Source: Spirochaetia bacterium
GTDB taxonomy: Bacteria > Spirochaetota > Spirochaetia > DTKZ01
Assembly: GCA_031270615.1 (NCBI GenBank)
Contig: JAISXE010000120.1
Coordinates: forward strand, 1 to 5,505
DNA length: 5,505 nucleotides
Reading direction: 5' to 3'
The translations under genes and the position numbers were made by a program. Of the stretch, positions 1 to 5,236 are shown one piece after another. The notes beneath the pieces were generated by a model, which worked only from the letters and a program-made list of their open reading frames with translations, ran no database searches and was not told where the DNA came from. Position 1 is the stretch's first letter. Every line of letters begins with the position of its first letter.

Positions 1-1817
1 ATCAGAACCCCCCGGATAATCCTGCTCCGGACAAGGGTAAAGCAGTATGAAGACATTCCCGAGGCAAGGAAAACGATTCCCAGGACCATGATCGACGAGT
101 AGGCGATGATTTCGCCTACCGGCCCCTGCAAAAGCAGGGCGGAATGAAACACAAAAACGTAGGGGGTCAGAAAAACGACAAAAGCATAGGTAAAAGCCGT
201 CCATCCGGTTTTCCACGAATTGGCTTTCGCGATTCCCGCCGCGGTGAAGGAAGCCAGGCATACCGGAGGGGTGATCTGCGCGATGACCCCAAAATAGAAA
301 ACGAACATATTCGCGGGAAACGCGGGTATGCCCAGTTTTATGATCGTTGGGCAAAACAGGATATTCGAGATCAGATACGCGGCAACGGTTGGAAGCGCCA
401 TGCCCAGCAGAAGGCAGCCAAGCATGGCGATAACAAGGGCGACCGCCACGTTGGACCCCCCGACATTGGCGATGATGGTCGTGAGTTTGTTTGCCGCCCC
501 CGAGCGGATAACAATGCCTATCATAATGCCGCAGGCGGCTGTGGGAATCGCGATTCCCGCAGCCTGCCGCACCCCGTCAAGAAGGGCATCAAGAAGTTGT
601 TTTGGGGAAAGCCGCGTTTGCCGGGAAACGGCGCTGGTGACGATGGAAGTCGCTATTCCGAAAACAGCGGACCGCGTCAGCGAGTAGCCCAGGAAAATCA
701 TGGCGACGACCACAAAAATCGGCAATAAACGGTATATGCGGGGAAGAATCGGCGTGGAAGCATACTTTATTTCCTGGTTGCCCTTCTTCATGTTTTTCCG
801 TTTCGCGAGCAAATGCACCAGCATAAAAATCGAGAAATAATAGCCCAGGGCCGGAATAAGGGCGCCCAGGGCGACAGTGGCGTAGGGAACGCCCAACATC
901 TCGGCCATAATAAACGCGCCGACACCCATAATGGGCGGCATGATCTGGCCGCCCGTGGAAGCCACGGCCTCAACGGCCCCGGCCTGTTCCGGCGTGTAAC
1001 CCGCTCTTTTCATAAGGGGAATGGTAAGCACGCCGGTCGTGGTTACGTTCGCGACCGCGCTCCCGCTTATCATGCCCATAAGGCCGCTGGAAACAACAGC
1101 CGCCTTCGCGGGGCCTCCCGCCGTTTTGTCGCTTAATTTCATGCCCAGGTCAATCAAAACCTGGCCGCCCCCGCAGGTAGCGAAAAACGCGCCGAACAGC
1201 AGGAAGTAGAACAAGGAATTCGCCGAAGTGGTAAGCGGCGCGCCGAAAATACCGTCAGGCGTCAGGGTAAGCATTTCGAAAAACTGCTTGAGCGACATGC
1301 CGCTGAAGCGCAGGGGGCCTGAAATGAATTGGCCGAAAAAAGCGTAAGCGATAAAACATAGGATAAAAACAAAAAGATTCAAACCCAGGGTCCTGCGCAC
1401 GGCCTCCAGAAGGACAAGTAGCAGGGCGGCGGAACATAAAATATCAACCGGGCGCATGGGATCGACCATCATGATACGGAACAAAACCGTCTGCTGCTCT
1501 GTAATAAAATAATAGGCAACAAAAACGCCTGTCGCGATGCACAAAAAATCGGAAACCCAAAACCGCTTTTTATGGAATTTATCCGCAAGCGGCTTCAACA
1601 GGTAGGTAACGACAAGCGCGAATGCCAAATGGATCGGGTTCGTAAGAGTGGGGGGAAACGGGCGGATCAACCCGATGTAGAGCTGGAACAGCGTGAAGCT
1701 GATTGCCACGACCGCCAACGCGCAGTAACGCCATTTTTCCATGCCGGGTCTTACGACAGGTTCCTCGTCTTCAGGAATCTGGTTTTGCGCCTTTTCTATC
1801 ATTTTCTTGAAAAGCAT
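1..1817 (-). CDS. TRAP transporter fused permease (4TM/12TM, DctQM-type), 3' end outside window
   Basis: Inner-membrane permease of a tripartite ATP-independent periplasmic (TRAP) transporter, which uses an ion gradient to import a solute delivered by the binding protein encoded just upstream. I translated the minus strand from 1817 and the frame stays open for 605 codons to the window edge, so the C-terminus is missing. Residues about 1-140 form a DctQ-like part with four hydrophobic segments (roughly 31-50, 57-75, 86-105, 124-140); the DctM-like large subunit follows. Family signatures are clear: SGSAVANVTTTG at 251-262, the ASTGGQIMPPIMG stretch at 286-298, LGMALPTVAAY at 471-481 and QITPPVCLASFTAAGIA at 514-530. 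These paired motifs are the substrate/ion-site repeats of the DctM fold. Fused permeases of this type usually run somewhat past 600 residues, so little should be lost. It lies 80 bp after the TAXI gene in the same direction, the usual arrangement. Substrate unknown. Confidence 0.96.
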   Translation of the reverse strand, partial: MLFKKMIEKAQNQIPEDEEPVVRPGMEKWRYCALAVVAISFTLFQLYIGLIRPFPPTLTNPIHLAFALVVTYLLKPLADKFHKKRFWVSDFLCIATGVFVAYYFITEQQTVLFRIMMVDPMRPVDILCSAALLLVLLEAVRRTLGLNLFVFILCFIAYAFFGQFISGPLRFSGMSLKQFFEMLTLTPDGIFGAPLTTSANSLFYFLLFGAFFATCGGGQVLIDLGMKLSDKTAGGPAKAAVVSSGLMGMISGSAVANVTTTGVLTIPLMKRAGYTPEQAGAVEAVASTGGQIMPPIMGVGAFIMAEMLGVPYATVALGALIPALGYYFSIFMLVHLLAKRKNMKKGNQEIKYASTPILPRIYRLLPIFVVVAMIFLGYSLTRSAVFGIATSIVTSAVSRQTRLSPKQLLDALLDGVRQAAGIAIPTAACGIMIGIVIRSGAANKLTTIIANVGGSNVAVALVIAMLGCLLLGMALPTVAAYLISNILFCPTIIKLGIPAFPANMFVFYFGVIAQITPPVCLASFTAAGIAKANSWKTGWTAFTYAFVVFLTPYVFVFHSALLLQGPVGEIIAYSSIMVLGIVFLASGMSSYCFTLVRSRIIRGVL

Positions 1818-1820
1818 TTC

Positions 1821-1827
1821 TCACCTC
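1821..1827 (-). promoter_or_regulatory. Ribosome binding site of the TRAP permease
   Basis: The minus strand reads GAGGTGA, three bases before the ATG at 1817. The spacing is short but the match to the anti-Shine-Dalgarno sequence is long. The next in-frame ATG (codon 6, at 1802) would lie about 18 bases from it, so 1817 is preferred. Confidence 0.7.
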
Positions 1828-1835
1828 ATATAAAC

Positions 1836-1872
1836 GCGCCCGGCGCATGAACACGTCACGGCATCCGGGCGC
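1836..1872 (-). other. Intercistronic hairpin between TAXI and permease genes
   Basis: Perfect 8-bp inverted repeat GCGCCCGG (1836-1843) and CCGGGCGC (1865-1872) with a 21-base loop. A further ATG/CAT pairing inside is possible with a 3-base bulge. In the minus-strand transcript it starts 25 bases after the TAXI stop and ends 8 bases before the permease ribosome site. Only three T follow it, so it is not a strong intrinsic terminator. Inference: it may protect the upstream message or cause partial termination, giving more binding protein than permease, as intercistronic hairpins do in other binding-protein transporters. Confidence 0.6.
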
Positions 1873-1897
1873 TATCCAGGCATAAAAGTCTTCTACG

Positions 1898-2941
1898 TTA
1901 TTTCAGATATCCTTTTTCCCGATAGAACTTCTCCGCGCCGGGATGCAGGGGCACTCCGCCGAGCGCCTCCGGAAGGCAGCTTTTGTAGGGGTCATACAGT
2001 TCAAACGAGGAAAACTGCGCAAGAATGTTCTGCTGTTCCTCGGCAAGCCCTTTCGCCAGCGCGTAGGCCACGGAATCAGGCGTGTCCTTGCGGACGAAAA
2101 CACAGTCGGGCGCTCCGGGGTTTTTGATGAGGCCCGGCTGGCCGGTAAACGATCCCGCGGGCAAGTCCACGACGGCAAATCCCTTGTTTCCAAACCATGC
2201 GACGGTTTCCGGCTCAAGCTGCTGGAAAACGACTTTGGCGGTCATGCTGATTTCGACCATCGTGGAAGACTGCGCGGAGGTAAGATCGCAGATGCCGTCC
2301 AGCATATTGTCTTTGACCATCGAAGACAAATCGCTGCCGTTCCCGAAAATGATATCTCCCCCCCATTTTTTGATATCGTCGTAGGTTATCCGCATGTATT
2401 CACACAAAAGGGAAACCACTTTTTCGTCCATTGAGCCGGGAGATCCGGAGCCAATGCGGATGGGCAGCTTCCTGCGCAAGGCATCCTCAACCGAGGAAAC
2501 CTTGTATTTGTCCAGGAAATTTTGCGTCAGGAAAATAACCGCGGTATTTCCAAAAATACTTCCCGCAACGCCCCGATGTTCCTGCGTAGGCGGCTTTCCG
2601 AGCGTGCCATCGTCCCAGGCCATCCTCGCGGGCGCGCTGTTGATAAAAGCGATATCCGCCGCCTTGTTCGCGAAAAGATAGGGGGCACCCATCCCGCCGG
2701 GGGAAGTAGGCTGAACGTCAATCGCCGAACCTTCCGGCAGGTATTTCAGCCACAGGGTAGCAAAAAGCGATGCGGCGTTATAGTTTGATGTTCCAACGCT
2801 GTGGGTTGAGTAAACCAGATTTACCCCCTTTTCGCCCGATGACGCCGCCGCGCCCGTCCCGGGGGCGGATCCTCCCCCGCAGCCGCCCAACAGGACCCAC
2901 AGCACCACTGCCGCAGCCGACAGTTTCAGAATTTTTCTCAT
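1898..2941 (-). CDS. TAXI family TRAP transporter substrate-binding lipoprotein
   Basis: 347-residue extracytoplasmic solute receptor that captures a substrate outside the inner membrane and hands it to the fused permease encoded next. The N-terminus is a lipoprotein signal: basic MRK, a hydrophobic stretch at 9-18, then lipobox LGGC with the lipidated Cys at 21, followed by a Gly/Ser/Ala-rich linker to about residue 37. The mature part shows the TAXI pattern: the YSTHSVGTSNYNAASL region at 44-59, DVQPTSPGG at 75-83, KAADIAFINSAPA at 93-105, GSGSPGSMDEKVVSLL at 164-179, and the C-terminal HPGAEKFYREKGY at 333-345. The length is normal for the family. The start at 2941 is chosen over a start at 2995 because it is preceded by AGGAGG at ideal spacing and gives a proper signal peptide. 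It is first in a two-gene operon with the permease. The ligand cannot be read from the sequence; known or proposed TAXI ligands include glutamate and other organic acids. Confidence 0.96.
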   Translation of the reverse strand: MRKILKLSAAAVVLWVLLGGCGGGSAPGTGAAASSGEKGVNLVYSTHSVGTSNYNAASLFATLWLKYLPEGSAIDVQPTSPGGMGAPYLFANKAADIAFINSAPARMAWDDGTLGKPPTQEHRGVAGSIFGNTAVIFLTQNFLDKYKVSSVEDALRRKLPIRIGSGSPGSMDEKVVSLLCEYMRITYDDIKKWGGDIIFGNGSDLSSMVKDNMLDGICDLTSAQSSTMVEISMTAKVVFQQLEPETVAWFGNKGFAVVDLPAGSFTGQPGLIKNPGAPDCVFVRKDTPDSVAYALAKGLAEEQQNILAQFSSFELYDPYKSCLPEALGGVPLHPGAEKFYREKGYLK

Positions 2942-2946
2942 GCGAT

Positions 2947-2953
2947 TCCTCCT
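2947..2953 (-). promoter_or_regulatory. Strong Shine-Dalgarno that sets the TAXI start
   Basis: The minus strand carries AGGAGG (2953-2948) six bases before the ATG at 2941. This settles the start against an in-frame upstream ATG at 2995, which would add 18 residues rich in charged and aromatic residues before the signal peptide. Confidence 0.85.
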
Positions 2954-2966
2954 AAAAAATTTTTCT

Positions 2967-2983
2967 CCGAAAATCCCTTTCGG
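2967..2983 (-). other. Small leader hairpin upstream of the TAXI ribosome site
   Basis: CCGAAA (2967-2972) and TTTCGG (2978-2983) form a 6-bp stem with a 5-base loop. On the minus-strand message it is followed by an A-rich then T6 stretch (2964-2954) running straight into the ribosome site. The A run between stem and T run makes it a poor intrinsic terminator. It could influence access to the AGGAGG, but that is inference. Confidence 0.3.
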
Positions 2984-2998
2984 CTCGAATACCACAAA

Positions 2999-3217
2999 TT
3001 ACCGGAACCTGTTCCAAAACCCATTTATAATTCCACTCCGATTCAGAATTTTGGCGCATTTGCGGCGCAGAACGCCGCAAACCGGGCTTTCCGCTCCAAT
3101 CTTTTGGCTAAAGCCAAAAGGATTTCCGCTGCAATCCCTTGCGCCCCACGGGCTTCTCAGGTTTTGGAACAACCTCACCGGACAGAATGTTCCAGCCGTT
3201 TTATGTTTTTTATGCAT
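2999..3217 (-). CDS. Doubtful small open frame, 72 codons, upstream of the TAXI gene
   Basis: An open frame begins with ATG at 3217, five bases after GAGG, and ends at 2999, 57 bp before the TAXI start. The product is short, basic and has four Cys; I recognise no family, signal peptide or membrane segment. Against it: most of the frame is the inside of the inverted-repeat element at 3011-3170, so its middle and end are encoded by terminal repeats and palindromes, as expected of a chance frame. Excising the element plus one copy of the duplication (165 bp) would leave a 17-codon frame. For it: it has a ribosome-site-like sequence and a possible promoter just upstream. I list it only because it is the sole frame with translation signals in this 465-bp gap. 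Confidence 0.15.
   Translation of the reverse strand: MHKKHKTAGTFCPVRLFQNLRSPWGARDCSGNPFGFSQKIGAESPVCGVLRRKCAKILNRSGIINGFWNRFR
3059..3081. repeat. Perfect hairpin inside the MITE-like element (9-bp arms)
   Basis: TTTGCGGCG (3059-3067) pairs with CGCCGCAAA (3073-3081) across a 5-base loop. Neither strand has a T run after it, so it is not an intrinsic terminator. Such internal palindromes are common in non-autonomous elements. Confidence 0.7.
3088..3136. repeat. Palindrome flanked by a 14-bp direct repeat
   Basis: CTTTTGGCT (3101-3109) and AGCCAAAAG (3112-3120) form a near-continuous 9-bp-arm palindrome with two central bases. It is framed by TTTCCGCTCCAATC (3088-3101) and TTTCCGCTGCAATC (3123-3136), which differ at one base and lie 35 bp apart. 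The arrangement lies wholly inside the MITE-like element. Confidence 0.65.
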
Positions 3218-3262
3218 CTATTCCTCACTTGCCCGGTGCGAAAGTTGTTCAAACGACATGAC

Positions 3263-3291
3263 ATTCTAAACCCGGAAAAATCCGAAGTCTA
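3263..3291 (-). promoter_or_regulatory. Candidate minus-strand promoter for the TRAP operon
   Basis: The minus strand reads TAGACT (3291-3286), a 17-bp spacer, then TAGAAT (3268-3263): 4/6 and 5/6 matches to the sigma70 -35 and -10 boxes. Start would be near 3256, giving a leader of about 315 bases that includes the whole inverted-repeat element and its hairpins. An alternative -10-like TATAAA lies inside the element on the same strand (3029-3024), without a recognisable -35. Neither is secure. Confidence 0.3.
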
Positions 3292-3358
3292 TGGACGTAT
3301 CTTTACAGTTGTTGCACAAATCACAGAAATGAAGCACAGGCCACAGACCATAGCCCTA

Positions 3359-3383
3359 ACAAATGTATACTTGACAAATGTAT
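3359..3383 (+). repeat. Direct repeat ACAAATGTAT across the -35 box
   Basis: The 10-bp word ACAAATGTAT occurs at 3359-3368 and again at 3374-3383, 15 bp apart. The second copy begins inside the TTGACA box. Tandem words placed this way could be a regulator site; the A/T richness of the area means chance is possible. Confidence 0.35.
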
Positions 3384-3399
3384 GCCTGTATGGTAGAAT
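3371..3399 (+). promoter_or_regulatory. Near-consensus extended -10 sigma70 promoter of the radical SAM gene
   Basis: TTGACA (3371-3376, 6/6) is followed by exactly 17 bp and then TAGAAT (3394-3399, 5/6), with TGG immediately before the -10 (3391-3393), an extended -10 motif. A start point 6-8 bases after the -10 falls at 3405-3407, which coincides with the ATG at 3407. The message would therefore have no 5' untranslated region and no ribosome site, and none is visible upstream of the ATG. Confidence 0.8.
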
Positions 3400-3405
3400 G
3401 TACAG
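3386..3405. promoter_or_regulatory. Operator-like inverted repeat CTGTA-N10-TACAG over the -10 box
   Basis: CTGTA (3386-3390) and TACAG (3401-3405) are exact inverted arms around 10 bases that contain the whole TAGAAT box; the repeat ends one base short of the start codon. A protein bound here would block the promoter. It resembles the E. coli LexA half-sites CTGT/ACAG, but the gap between those is 12 rather than 8, so a LexA assignment is not justified. Confidence 0.4.
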
Positions 3406-3406
3406 C

Positions 3407-4756
3407 ATGGAATTGGGAGAAAAATTATCCATACTCGCGGGGGCGGCGAAGTACGATGCATCCTGCGCTTCCTCCGGTTCGGGCGGCCACAGGGGGCGGA
3501 CGGCTTTCGCGGCCCCGGGGCAGGGGAGTTTCGGCGCGTGCCTTCCTGCGGGGGTCTGCCACAGTTGGACGGCGGACGGCCGCTGCGTCAGCCTGCTGAA
3601 AGTGCTGTACTCCAACGCCTGCCGCTTTGACTGCGCCTACTGCGTCAACCGCGCCTCCTCGGACATACAAAGGGCCTCCTTCACCACCGACGAACTGGTC
3701 GAGCTTACCACAGCCTTCTACCGCCGCAACTACATCGAAGGACTCTTCCTGTCTTCGGGGATCTTTTCGGACCCGGACATCGTCATGGAAAGGCTCATCC
3801 GCACGGCAAAAAAACTGCGAAAGGAAGCGGGCTACGGCGGGTACATCCACCTGAAAGTCATACCCGGCGCGGGGGAAAGGCTTATCCGCGAAGCCGGCCT
3901 GTGGGCCGACCGCCTCAGCGCCAACATCGAGCTGCCCACAGGGAAAAGCCTTGCGGCCCTGGCCCCGCAGAAATCGGGACGCCTTATTTTCGGCGCGATG
4001 AAAAGCATGCACGAGGACTGCTCCCAATTCGGGGAAGACAAAAAGCGTTTCAGGTCCGCGCCGAACTTCGCGCCGGCGGGACAGAGCACCCAGCTTATTG
4101 TCGGTGCCTCGGAAGAAGACGACAGGCAGATCATCTCGCTTTCGGGCGCCCTGTACCGGAAGTTTGCCCTGCGGAGGGTCTATTATTCCGCCTTTATCCC
4201 GCCGGTGGCCTGCGGCAGGGAAGGCCACCGGGACCCCCGGCTCCCTGACATAACAAGCCCCCCGCTTTTGCGCGAGCACAGGCTCTACCAGGCCGACTGG
4301 CTCATGCGTTTTTACAGTTTCGCGCCGGAAGAGATCCTGGAAGACGCCTCGCCGTACCTCGATACCCGCCTTGACCCAAAAACCTCCTGGGCCCTGCGGC
4401 ATATCGACCGCTTCCCCCTTGACCTTTTCCGCGCGGACTACCGGGAAATCCTGCGCGTTCCCGGCATCGGGACCAGATCGGCCCTGCGCATCGTCGGCGC
4501 GCGAAAAAGCGGAAGGCTCACCTTCGATTCCCTGCGAAAAATCGGGGTCGCGCTCAAACGCGCGCGCTACTTCATAACCCTGGGCGGTGCCTGCCTTGAC
4601 CGGCCGGACAATCCGCTTCGCATCCGCCGCATCCTTGCAAACACGGAGGCGCTGCAACTGCCCCTTTTTGGCTTTGACGCGGCGGAGCTGGATGAAAAAC
4701 CGCGGAGGCGCACGGAAGCCCAAATCCCTTGCGGCAGGCACGGTAAACACCCATGA
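3407..4756 (+). CDS. Putative DNA modification/repair radical SAM protein (TIGR03916 type)
   Basis: 449-residue cytoplasmic radical SAM enzyme of an uncharacterised family that travels with DUF4130 proteins, some fused to a uracil-DNA-glycosylase-like domain; a role in DNA repair or modification is inferred in the family, not shown here. The cluster motif is C72-X3-C76-X2-C79. Around it are family blocks: KLSILAGAAKYDASCASSG (6-24), GVCHSW and DGRCVSLLKVL (49-67), NRASSDIQRASFTTDEL (81-97), FYRRNYIEGLFLSSGIF (104-120), GYIHLKVIPGA (145-155), SANIELPT (171-178), FAPAGQSTQLIVGA (221-234) and RRVYYSAFIP (256-265). A helix-hairpin-helix DNA-binding motif is visible near 347-364 (ILRVPGIGTRSALRIVGA). 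The start at 3407 is chosen because family homology begins there and the promoter leaves no room upstream; an in-frame ATG at 3398 overlaps the -10. C20, C51 and C60 are further Cys in conserved-looking blocks. It ends in an ATGA overlap with the DUF4130 gene. Confidence 0.93.
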   Translation: MELGEKLSILAGAAKYDASCASSGSGGHRGRTAFAAPGQGSFGACLPAGVCHSWTADGRCVSLLKVLYSNACRFDCAYCVNRASSDIQRASFTTDELVELTTAFYRRNYIEGLFLSSGIFSDPDIVMERLIRTAKKLRKEAGYGGYIHLKVIPGAGERLIREAGLWADRLSANIELPTGKSLAALAPQKSGRLIFGAMKSMHEDCSQFGEDKKRFRSAPNFAPAGQSTQLIVGASEEDDRQIISLSGALYRKFALRRVYYSAFIPPVACGREGHRDPRLPDITSPPLLREHRLYQADWLMRFYSFAPEEILEDASPYLDTRLDPKTSWALRHIDRFPLDLFRADYREILRVPGIGTRSALRIVGARKSGRLTFDSLRKIGVALKRARYFITLGGACLDRPDNPLRIRRILANTEALQLPLFGFDAAELDEKPRRRTEAQIPCGRHGKHP

Positions 4757-5214
4757 ATGAGTTTTTCCCCGACGACACTTTCGGCAAACTGAAAACGGCC
4801 TACCGGGCGGGAAGGGAGATTGACAGGCTGAGAGGGCTTTTGCGCTTTACCCCAAACAGGGAGGGGGTTTTCATCGCGCGCTGCGCGCCCGATTTTGATA
4901 TTCTTCCCGCGCTTGCGGAGCATTTTACCCTGCGCTTCGGGGAGACGGCCTGGGCGATTATCGATGAAAGGCGCGGCCGCGCGCTTGTGCGGGAAAAGGG
5001 GAAAAAGGCCCGCGTAATCCCCTGGACGAATGGGCGACTGGCGGGCGAAGCGGGTGACCAGCCCCGGTCCGCGCGGGGCGGCGAAGAGGACCCCTGGGAA
5101 AAGCTGTGGAAAAATTACCACCGCGCGGTAAACAACGAAAGCCGTGCCAACCCGAAACTGCAAAAGCAGTTTCTGCCGGAGCGTTACTGGAAATACCTGC
5201 CGGAGATGGAATAA
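4753..5214 (+). CDS. DUF4130 / TIGR03915-type DNA metabolism protein, short form
   Basis: 153-residue partner of the radical SAM protein; its biochemical role is unknown to me. DUF4130 features are visible in order: GREIDRLRGLLRF (20-32), ARCAPDFDILPALAEHF (42-58) with RF at 61-62, WAIIDERRGRAL (67-78), and the C-terminal block from W115 to M152 with LWKNYH, ESRANPKLQKQ and PERYWKYLPEM. Full-length TIGR03915 proteins are, from memory, about 240-260 residues with an extra N-terminal part (about 80-100 residues) before the DUF4130 block; that part is absent here. The short form looks genuine rather than broken: the ATG sits in an ATGA overlap with the upstream stop, implying translational coupling, and neither other frame of the preceding 250 bp shows a recognisable remnant. 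Residues 94-112 form a Gly/Arg/Glu-rich linker that looks unstructured. No uracil-DNA-glycosylase domain is fused. Confidence 0.88.
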   Translation: MNEFFPDDTFGKLKTAYRAGREIDRLRGLLRFTPNREGVFIARCAPDFDILPALAEHFTLRFGETAWAIIDERRGRALVREKGKKARVIPWTNGRLAGEAGDQPRSARGGEEDPWEKLWKNYHRAVNNESRANPKLQKQFLPERYWKYLPEME

Positions 5215-5235
5215 AAAACTGCTGCGGACAGTAGT
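5212..5235 (-). terminator. Weak intrinsic terminator facing leftward
   Basis: On the minus strand ACTACTG (5235-5229), loop TCCG and CAGCAGT (5224-5218) form a 7-bp stem with one A-C mismatch, followed by T5 then ATT, overlapping the stop codon of the DUF4130 gene. It would stop transcripts arriving from the right. On the plus strand the same stem pairs better (a G-U in place of the mismatch) but lacks a T tail. Confidence 0.35.
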
Positions 5236-5236
5236 C

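Larger units (their letters stand above)
3011..3170. mobile_element. MITE-like element: 11-bp terminal inverted repeats, 5-bp target duplication
   Basis: The left end GTTCCAAAACC (3011-3021) is the exact reverse complement of the right end GGTTTTGGAAC (3160-3170). The base right outside each end begins an identical 5-bp word, AACCT at 3006-3010 and at 3171-3175, as expected of a target-site duplication made on insertion. The 160-bp interior has no transposase frame and contains two perfect 9-bp-arm palindromes. Size, ends and lack of coding capacity fit a non-autonomous miniature inverted-repeat element moved by a transposase encoded elsewhere. The transposase family cannot be named from these ends. 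A weakness is that no second copy is visible in this window. Confidence 0.6.

Noticed and set aside
144..1136. Plus-strand open frames opposite the TRAP permease
   Set aside because: The minus strand gives an uninterrupted 605-codon permease with all signature motifs; the plus-strand products are polar, Gly/Arg/His-rich shadows.
2942..2995. Longer TAXI protein starting at 2995
   Set aside because: It would put 18 charged and aromatic residues before the lipoprotein signal; the ATG at 2941 has AGGAGG at ideal spacing.
3004..3015. GGAAC-CT-GTTCC palindrome as an operator for the TRAP operon
   Set aside because: It arises where the AACCT flank meets the left end of the inverted-repeat element, so insertion explains it without a regulator.
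3184..3401. The word AGAATGT at 3184-3190 and 3395-3401 and its complement at 3261-3267
   Set aside because: A 7-bp word three times in a few hundred A/T-richer bases, two of them being -10-like boxes, is too weak to call a regulatory motif.
3386..3405. Canonical E. coli-type LexA box
   Set aside because: The CTGT and ACAG half-sites are separated by 12 bases instead of 8, so it is recorded only as an unassigned operator-like repeat.
3104..3406. In-frame extension of the radical SAM gene to an ATG at 3104, adding 101 residues
   Set aside because: The added residues resemble no part of the family, run through the inverted-repeat element and across the promoter boxes; family homology starts at the ATG at 3407.
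3425..4750. 441-codon open frame on the minus strand opposite the radical SAM gene
   Set aside because: It is a GC-driven antisense shadow: low-complexity composition, no recognisable motif and no translation signal, whereas the plus strand encodes a clear family member.
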